This document shows, one piece after another, positions 32,688 through 35,870 of a DNA stretch of 35,870 nucleotides; within the stretch, counting starts at the first letter, position 1, and each line of letters starts with the position of its first letter. Source of the DNA: SFWF01 sp045636705 (GTDB lineage Bacteria > Bacillota > Clostridia > Oscillospirales > Acutalibacteraceae); the NCBI GenBank assembly GCA_045636705.1, contig JAZTYA010000021.1, positions 1 through 35,870 of the forward strand, given 5' to 3'. The position numbers and the translations under genes are program-made. The notes beneath the pieces were generated by a model. That model searched no databases. It saw only the letters and a program-made list of their open reading frames with translations, and had not been told where the DNA came from.

Positions 32688-33728
32688 TTATCTTATAAGC
32701 AATGCTGAAAGGGCTTGGGCATGAATGCGAATGAAGAAATCGTTAGGGTGGTTAACGTTGTTACCGGTTGTGTCGATAAAGCGCTTGTTTTTATGCATTT
32801 CCTTTTGAACAGCGCCCATATCAAGAAGGGCAATTCCCTCTTTTTCGAACTTTTTTAAGCTCTCGCCGTAAAGGTGTTGAAAACTCCAGAACGGGGCTCT
32901 CGGGTCGGTCAAAATCGGGTTTGGCGTCGAGGTTGCGACAAGAATTATATCGGTATCGGGGTTTGCCGCCTTTATTCTATCAACCATATTTTTAATATGC
33001 TCATCAAGAACGTTAGTCGGGTATCCGGCGTTCATACCAAAGGCTAGGATTACAAGGTCGGGGTTTTCGGCAATAACCGCCTCGTCGAGCACGCTCATTC
33101 CCCAAGCCGAACATTTTCCTCCTACCGATGGATTTTTAAATGTTACGTCTGCGCCATAGGTCTTTTTAAGGTTTTCTACAAACAGGTCGATAAACATCGG
33201 CTGATACGGTTTTGCACCCGAACGCGCTGATGAGTTTGCACCAGCAGAAATACTGTCGCCAAAAAGAACTATATTAAGTTTTTTGTCCTTGGTTAAGCGA
33301 TTTATCGTTCTTTTTAATAAGTCGCCTTTATACTCAGGTATGTAGCCTTCCCAAACAGGGTTTTTAGGCCTATAGGTCACGGCAATCTGCCTATCGTGGA
33401 AAAAATGTCCCTCTGAAAACAAAAGATATCCCTCAGGATAAGGAAAGCACTTGCCCTCTATCGCTTCCTTTAGAAAAATCTCTTCATATTCCATGAAAGT
33501 TATGGCTGTGTTTTCGGTAAGATAAAGTTTTCCGTCTTTCAAAAAATAGTCTTTTCCCTCTTCATAAAGGACGTCAAGGCCAGAATTTCTAACCTCGAGT
33601 ATCTCGGCAGGCTCGTACAAAAACTTTGCCGAAATTTCACCGTTTTTATCTCTATACATAGTAAAACTTTCGCCGTAAACTATGTCGGTATTCCATATTG
33701 GTTTTAGCATTTGGTCTAGTGTAAACAT
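32688..33728 (-). CDS. SGNH/GDSL hydrolase, probable carbohydrate esterase
   Basis: A 346-residue protein with an N-terminal beta-rich domain (about 1-140) and a C-terminal SGNH hydrolase domain (about 150-346), the layout of several carbohydrate O-acetyl esterases. Block I is VLFGDSISAG with catalytic Ser159; block II has SVGGKCSAWG; block III has AFGMNAG with Asn233; block V ends in NNVNHPND with His327. The usual Asp three residues before that His is replaced by Asn324, so the triad may be altered. No signal peptide, so cytoplasmic. ATG 33728 is chosen over TTG 33746 because AAGGGG lies between them. It follows the HAD gene closely and may share its transcript. Confidence 0.85.
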   Translation of the reverse strand: MFTLDQMLKPIWNTDIVYGESFTMYRDKNGEISAKFLYEPAEILEVRNSGLDVLYEEGKDYFLKDGKLYLTENTAITFMEYEEIFLKEAIEGKCFPYPEGYLLFSEGHFFHDRQIAVTYRPKNPVWEGYIPEYKGDLLKRTINRLTKDKKLNIVLFGDSISAGANSSARSGAKPYQPMFIDLFVENLKKTYGADVTFKNPSVGGKCSAWGMSVLDEAVIAENPDLVILAFGMNAGYPTNVLDEHIKNMVDRIKAANPDTDIILVATSTPNPILTDPRAPFWSFQHLYGESLKKFEKEGIALLDMGAVQKEMHKNKRFIDTTGNNVNHPNDFFIRIHAQALSALLIR

Positions 33729-33742
33729 ACTTTTATTCCCCT

Positions 33743-34411
33743 TCAAAAATGCTGTTTTATAAGTTTTAAAAGCGTTTCGCCCTCATCAATATAAACCGTG
33801 GCGGTTTCTTTAATTCTTTCTTGTCCGTAATTAAATTTATCGAATATTCCGACCGTTTGAATGCCGAGTTCTTTAGCGGTCAAAATTGCCGTAAGTGAGT
33901 CCTCAAAAAGCCAGGTTTCAGAAGGGCTGGCGCCTAAAAAACTTAAAGCTTCCAAGAAAACGTCGGGGTGCTCCTTGCCTCTGCCCGACTCTGCGCAGGA
34001 GAAAAGAGCTGAAAAATACTTTTTTATATCCAACTGCTCTAAGGCTACTTCAATAAGTTCTCGCGCAGTTGCCGAGGCAATACACATTTTAACGTTATTC
34101 TTTTGAAGATAGTCTAAAAATTCCAAAACTCCGCTTTTAAGTTTAGCGTCAAACTTATAAAAGTTTAGCATAACGTCATTTGCGAAGTTAAGCAGTTCCT
34201 CACCGTTTTCGGCAATCCCGTAGTTTTCGTGGATTAACTGCATTGCCGCCTTTAAAGTAAGGGTTCTGACCCTTTTATCATCCTCTTTGCTTGGAGAAAA
34301 ATCCCTTTTACCTAAATATTTTTCTCCCATAGACGACCAAAGCACCTCCCAAATCATAAGAGAATCTACGAGTGTGCCGTCCATATCAAAAATAGCTGCC
34401 TTTATCTTCAA
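33743..34411 (-). CDS. HAD-superfamily hydrolase (beta-phosphoglucomutase-like phosphatase)
   Basis: A 222-residue HAD phosphatase. Motif I is FDMDGTLVDS with the nucleophile Asp9 and acid/base Asp11; motif II is SATA; motif III lysine lies in GKEHPDVF; motif IV is LFEDSLTAI. The helical cap after motif I is the type seen in beta-phosphoglucomutase and sugar-phosphate phosphatases. I choose TTG at 34411: it follows GGTGA by 4 bases, and the strong promoter -10 (34439-34434) lies on the ATG at 34435, ruling that start out. Its stop lies 14 bases before the SGNH hydrolase start, so the two form an operon, perhaps for acetylated or phosphorylated sugars. Confidence 0.87.
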   Translation of the reverse strand: MKIKAAIFDMDGTLVDSLMIWEVLWSSMGEKYLGKRDFSPSKEDDKRVRTLTLKAAMQLIHENYGIAENGEELLNFANDVMLNFYKFDAKLKSGVLEFLDYLQKNNVKMCIASATARELIEVALEQLDIKKYFSALFSCAESGRGKEHPDVFLEALSFLGASPSETWLFEDSLTAILTAKELGIQTVGIFDKFNYGQERIKETATVYIDEGETLLKLIKQHF

Positions 34412-34433
34412 AAAATCACCGACCTTTATGGGC

Positions 34434-34462
34434 ATTATAGCATAAAGGCGGCAAAAAATCAA
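34434..34462 (-). promoter_or_regulatory. Promoter of the HAD-SGNH operon
   Basis: TTGATT (34462-34457) and a perfect TATAAT (34439-34434) are 17 bases apart on the minus strand, with TG one base before the -10. The -35 touches the first hairpin of the array at 34461. Confidence 0.7.
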
Positions 34463-34655
34463 TGCGGAGCATTATATATTTGCACGAAGTGCAACATCAT
34501 TTTCCCGAAGGGAAACATCGTTGATGCGAAGCATCACATCGTTTACGGCGGTAGCCGTAACATCGTTTTGTGTCCGCAAACGGAATGATGTTATCCTACG
34601 GATAAATGATGTTGCGAGTAACCTCGCAAACGATGTTGTGTCGCAAAGGACACAA
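34461..34655. repeat. Array of nine short hairpins with conserved, inverting linkers
   Basis: There is no convincing gene from 34463 to 34860. The left half is a run of perfect or near-perfect short inverted repeats, nearly all with TT-...-AA ends: AATGC-GGA-GCATT (34461), TTGCAC-GAA-GTGCAA (34480), TTTCCC-GAA-GGGAAA (34501), TGATGC-GAA-GCATCA (34522), TTACGGC-GGTA-GCCGTAA (34543), TCCG-CAAA-CGGA (34573), TTATCC-TAC-GGATAA (34591), TTGCGAG-TAAC-CTCGCAA (34612) and TTGTGTC-GCAAAG-GACACAA (34636). The arm sequences all differ, but the linkers are conserved: CATCAT, CATCG, CATCG, CATCG on the left of the 34573 hairpin, and ATGATG, ATGATG, ACGATG on the right. The linkers can therefore pair with each other, and the array could fold as one branched structure. 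Confidence 0.9.
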
Positions 34656-34682
34656 GTGAGCTTAACTTCCGTATTCGGGATG
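34653..34682 (-). repeat. 30-nt 5S rRNA gene fragment inside the hairpin region
   Basis: Bases 34653-34682 equal 35518-35547 of the 5S rRNA gene in 29 of 30 positions (A instead of G at 34673), in the same orientation. It abuts the last hairpin of the array, sharing its CAA end. Confidence 0.9.
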
Positions 34683-34811
34683 CAAGACAACCGAGCGTAT
34701 TCGGCGAATGATAAAGCGAAAGTTGTCTTGGCGCAGCGGTCAAAATCGATAGCATCAATCGATGCGTAAAAGCGATTTTGGGCACCGCAAGAAAAACGGG
34801 TGGAACCCGTT
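34683..34811. repeat. Larger nested hairpins following the 5S fragment
   Basis: CAAGACAAC (34683-34691) pairs with GTTGTCTTG (34722-34730). CAAAATCG (34741-34748) pairs with CGATTTTG (34773-34780) and encloses GCATC-AATC-GATGC (34752-34765). AACGGGT-GGA-ACCCGTT (34795-34811) is a perfect hairpin whose arms resemble the ACGGGTGGA/CCCGTTCCC part of 5S rRNA. This continues the hairpin style of the array with longer spacing. Confidence 0.8.
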
Positions 34812-34825
34812 CCCATCTGATTGCA

Positions 34826-34862
34826 AAAGAAAAAACACACAGATTTCTCTGTGTGTTTTCTT
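34826..34862 (-). terminator. Second copy of the rRNA-operon terminator, after the four-helix-bundle gene
   Basis: AAAACACACAGA and TCTGTGTGTTTT arms enclose TTTC. From the A run to the T run the sequence is nearly identical to the terminator directly behind the 5S gene (35426-35466). It overlaps the stop codon of the four-helix-bundle gene. Confidence 0.88.
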
Positions 34863-35208
34863 ATTTGTTTTTCAAGGTTTTGATAGATTTTATCAGCAAT
34901 ATTTTTATCTTAATCAAATTGTTATGTATGGGAGAAAAAATGTTATCATCTATCAATTCGGATTTTCTAAAGATGTTTAGCCAATTTTCAGTTTCATTAG
35001 CTTCTTTTAATGCAATTTCAAACTTGGAAATCATATCGGCTCTGCTTTGTGGGTGATTTCCCTCTGCTATATTGGCGCTGATGCTCGTGCCACTTCTTTT
35101 TATTTGGTCGGCAAAACCCTTTTCTCCCTTATTCTTTAAAATACGAGCTACCGCTATAACTTCAACCGCAAAATCTTGTGATAATTCTAATAAAATATTC
35201 TTTTTCAT
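34861..35208 (-). CDS. Four-helix-bundle protein of the 23S rRNA intervening-sequence family
   Basis: A 115-residue all-helical protein of the four-helix-bundle/S23 family (TIGR02436 type). The typical stretches are LSQDFAVEVIAVARIL, the signature FADQIKRSGTSISANIAEGN (about 32-51), KFEIALKEANETENWL and a C-terminal KILLIKSIKTL helix. Such proteins are often encoded in intervening sequences of 23S rRNA genes, and the family also includes the Avd accessory proteins of diversity-generating retroelements; their action on RNA is not well defined. Here the gene lies downstream of an rRNA operon, between two hairpin arrays and two copies of the rRNA terminator. No ribosome binding site is seen, and the promoter places transcription at the ATG, so the mRNA is probably leaderless. 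Confidence 0.9.
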   Translation of the reverse strand: MKKNILLELSQDFAVEVIAVARILKNKGEKGFADQIKRSGTSISANIAEGNHPQSRADMISKFEIALKEANETENWLNIFRKSELIDDNIFSPIHNNLIKIKILLIKSIKTLKNK

Positions 35209-35214
35209 AATTTA

Positions 35215-35243
35215 ATTATATCACATAAAAACATAACTTTCAA
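35215..35243 (-). promoter_or_regulatory. Promoter of the four-helix-bundle gene, apparently leaderless
   Basis: TTGAAA (35243-35238) and a perfect TATAAT (35220-35215) are 17 bases apart, with TG one base before the -10. The ATG begins at 35208, only 6 bases past the -10, so transcription should start at or within a base or two of the start codon. Confidence 0.7.
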
Positions 35244-35253
35244 TATTCGAATG

Positions 35254-35423
35254 CACCATAGGTGTATAATATGAACGTTAGTGAGTTATAATGTGCGAAG
35301 CACTATAATTCGAGCAAAGCGAGCTATTATTCAAATTCGCAAAGAATTTGTATAAACTTAAATTGCTCCGCAATATTATAACTCGCTCAAGCTCGAATGA
35401 TAGTCAAATTCTGCGAATTTGAC
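35254..35423. repeat. Second hairpin array with TATAAT/ATTATA linkers
   Basis: The gap 35209-35466 has no gene. Units: CACC-ATA-GGTG (35254), GTGC-GAA-GCAC (35293), CAAATTC-GCAAA-GAATTTG (35332), ATTGC-TCC-GCAAT (35362) and GTCAAATTC-TGC-GAATTTGAC (35403). Long-range arms enclose the middle: ATTCGAGC (35308-35315) pairs with GCTCGAAT (35391-35398), and GCGAG (35319-35323) pairs with CTCGC (35382-35386). Linkers are AT-rich (TATAAT, ATTAT), unlike the CATCG linkers of the left array. The two CAAATTC hairpins share identical 7-base arms. Confidence 0.82.
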
Positions 35424-35425
35424 AT

Positions 35426-35466
35426 ACAAAGAAAAACACACAGATTTCTCTGTGTGTTTTCTTTGT
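35426..35466 (-). terminator. rRNA operon terminator
   Basis: Long arms ACAAAGAAAA(A)CACACAGA (35426-35444) and TCTGTGTGTTTTCTTTGT (35449-35466) with a TTTC loop and one bulged A. It starts at the last base of the 5S gene. Confidence 0.88.
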
Positions 35467-35582
<116 letters not shown>

Positions 35583-35645
35583 TATTCAGATGTGTATCAC
35601 ACCCTAAAAACTGAACAAAGTTAATGAAAGATAAGAGGAACGAAA

Positions 35646-35870
35646 AAGGTCAAGCCCTCGGACTATTAGTACAGCCTAGCTAAATATGTCACCACACTTA
35701 CACATGCTGCCTATCAACCCGGTAGTCTTCCGGGGACCTTACTAGCTTATGCTATGGGATATCTTATCTTGAGGCCGGTTTCACGCTTAGATGCTTTCAG
35801 CGTTTATCCGATCCGCACGTAGCTGCCCAGCTATGCCCTTGGCAGAACAACTGGTGCACCAGAGGTGCGT
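35646..35870 (-). rRNA. rrl: 23S ribosomal RNA, 3' end only (runs off the window)
   Basis: The minus strand matches the conserved 3' end of bacterial 23S rRNA. It ends TACTAATAGTCCGAGGGCTTGACC (in two parts, TACTAATAGTCCGAGGG then CTTGACC) near 35647, and further upstream includes the helices read on the plus strand as GGTTTCACGCTTAGATGC and TTTATCCGATCCGCACG. The gene continues beyond 35870. The 23S-5S spacer (35583-35645) shows no tRNA gene. Confidence 0.95.

Noticed and set aside
34472..34840. Open frames on both strands across the hairpin array (for example 34472-34840 minus, 34521-34769 plus)
   Set aside because: They are translations of the inverted repeats and the 5S fragment, lack ribosome binding sites and would read repeat-derived peptides.
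34461..35423. CRISPR array
   Set aside because: Units are hairpins with differing arms and 5-6 base linkers. There are no constant direct repeats of 24-40 bases with equal spacers and no cas genes.
35583..35645. tRNA gene in the 23S-5S spacer
   Set aside because: The spacer is only about 63 bases and has no cloverleaf or TTCGA-type T-loop.

Overview
The window looks like a piece of chromosome from a strictly anaerobic, low-to-moderate GC member of the Bacillota, most likely class Clostridia and an Oscillospirales-like gut lineage. The reasons are a one-polypeptide pyruvate:ferredoxin oxidoreductase, the QueH type of epoxyqueuosine reductase, paired short chromate transporters, a DUF1934-argS neighbourhood, VanW, and strong AGGAGG ribosome binding sites. 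The lineage is inferred from gene families only; no search was run.

Layout, left to right. At 1-460 lie the start of a secreted protein (minus strand), a MITE-like intergenic repeat and a bidirectional terminator. At 459-4001 is nifJ (minus), full length but cut by one in-frame TAA. Then come queH (minus), a YjdF-type membrane protein (plus) and a minus-strand operon of a TIM-barrel sugar isomerase/epimerase, two Gfo/Idh/MocA dehydrogenases and birA, with a divergent AraC regulator. From 10184 to 16326 are an NSS transporter (minus), trmO, two half-size chromate transporters and two flavoproteins (plus). Next are gapA (plus), the minus operon murI-DUF1934-argS, a 987-residue MacB-like ABC transporter with a small zinc-ribbon membrane partner, a GH30 glycosidase and VanW. 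prfC (minus) is again full length but broken by one in-frame TAG. A second NSS transporter and a PRPP synthetase follow. An AT-rich accessory locus (30907-32662) has four small unknown genes read away from an XRE regulator, with two matching 19-bp operators between them. Then come a GDSL/SGNH hydrolase and a HAD phosphatase.

The right end (34461-35870) is the most unusual part. It is the downstream flank of an rRNA operon on the minus strand (23S 3' end, then 5S, then terminator). Beyond the terminator lie a hairpin array, a small four-helix-bundle gene of the 23S-intervening-sequence family, a second near-identical copy of the rRNA terminator, and a second, very regular hairpin array. That array carries a 30-nt copy of part of the 5S gene. 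Each hairpin has short perfect arms and mostly a 3-4 nt loop. In the left array the linkers are CATCG/CATCAT on one side and the reverse complement CGATG/ATGATG on the other, so the array is symmetrical about its centre. This set of parts is my best candidate for an undescribed element.

Functionally most of the window is housekeeping: central carbon metabolism (nifJ, gapA, prs), tRNA modification (queH, trmO), translation (argS, prfC, rRNA), cell wall (murI) and biotin attachment (birA). Mixed in are sugar-use genes (AraC operon, GH30, SGNH esterase, HAD) and transporters. Most promoters I could place have a TG dinucleotide one base before the -10 hexamer, often as TGG.
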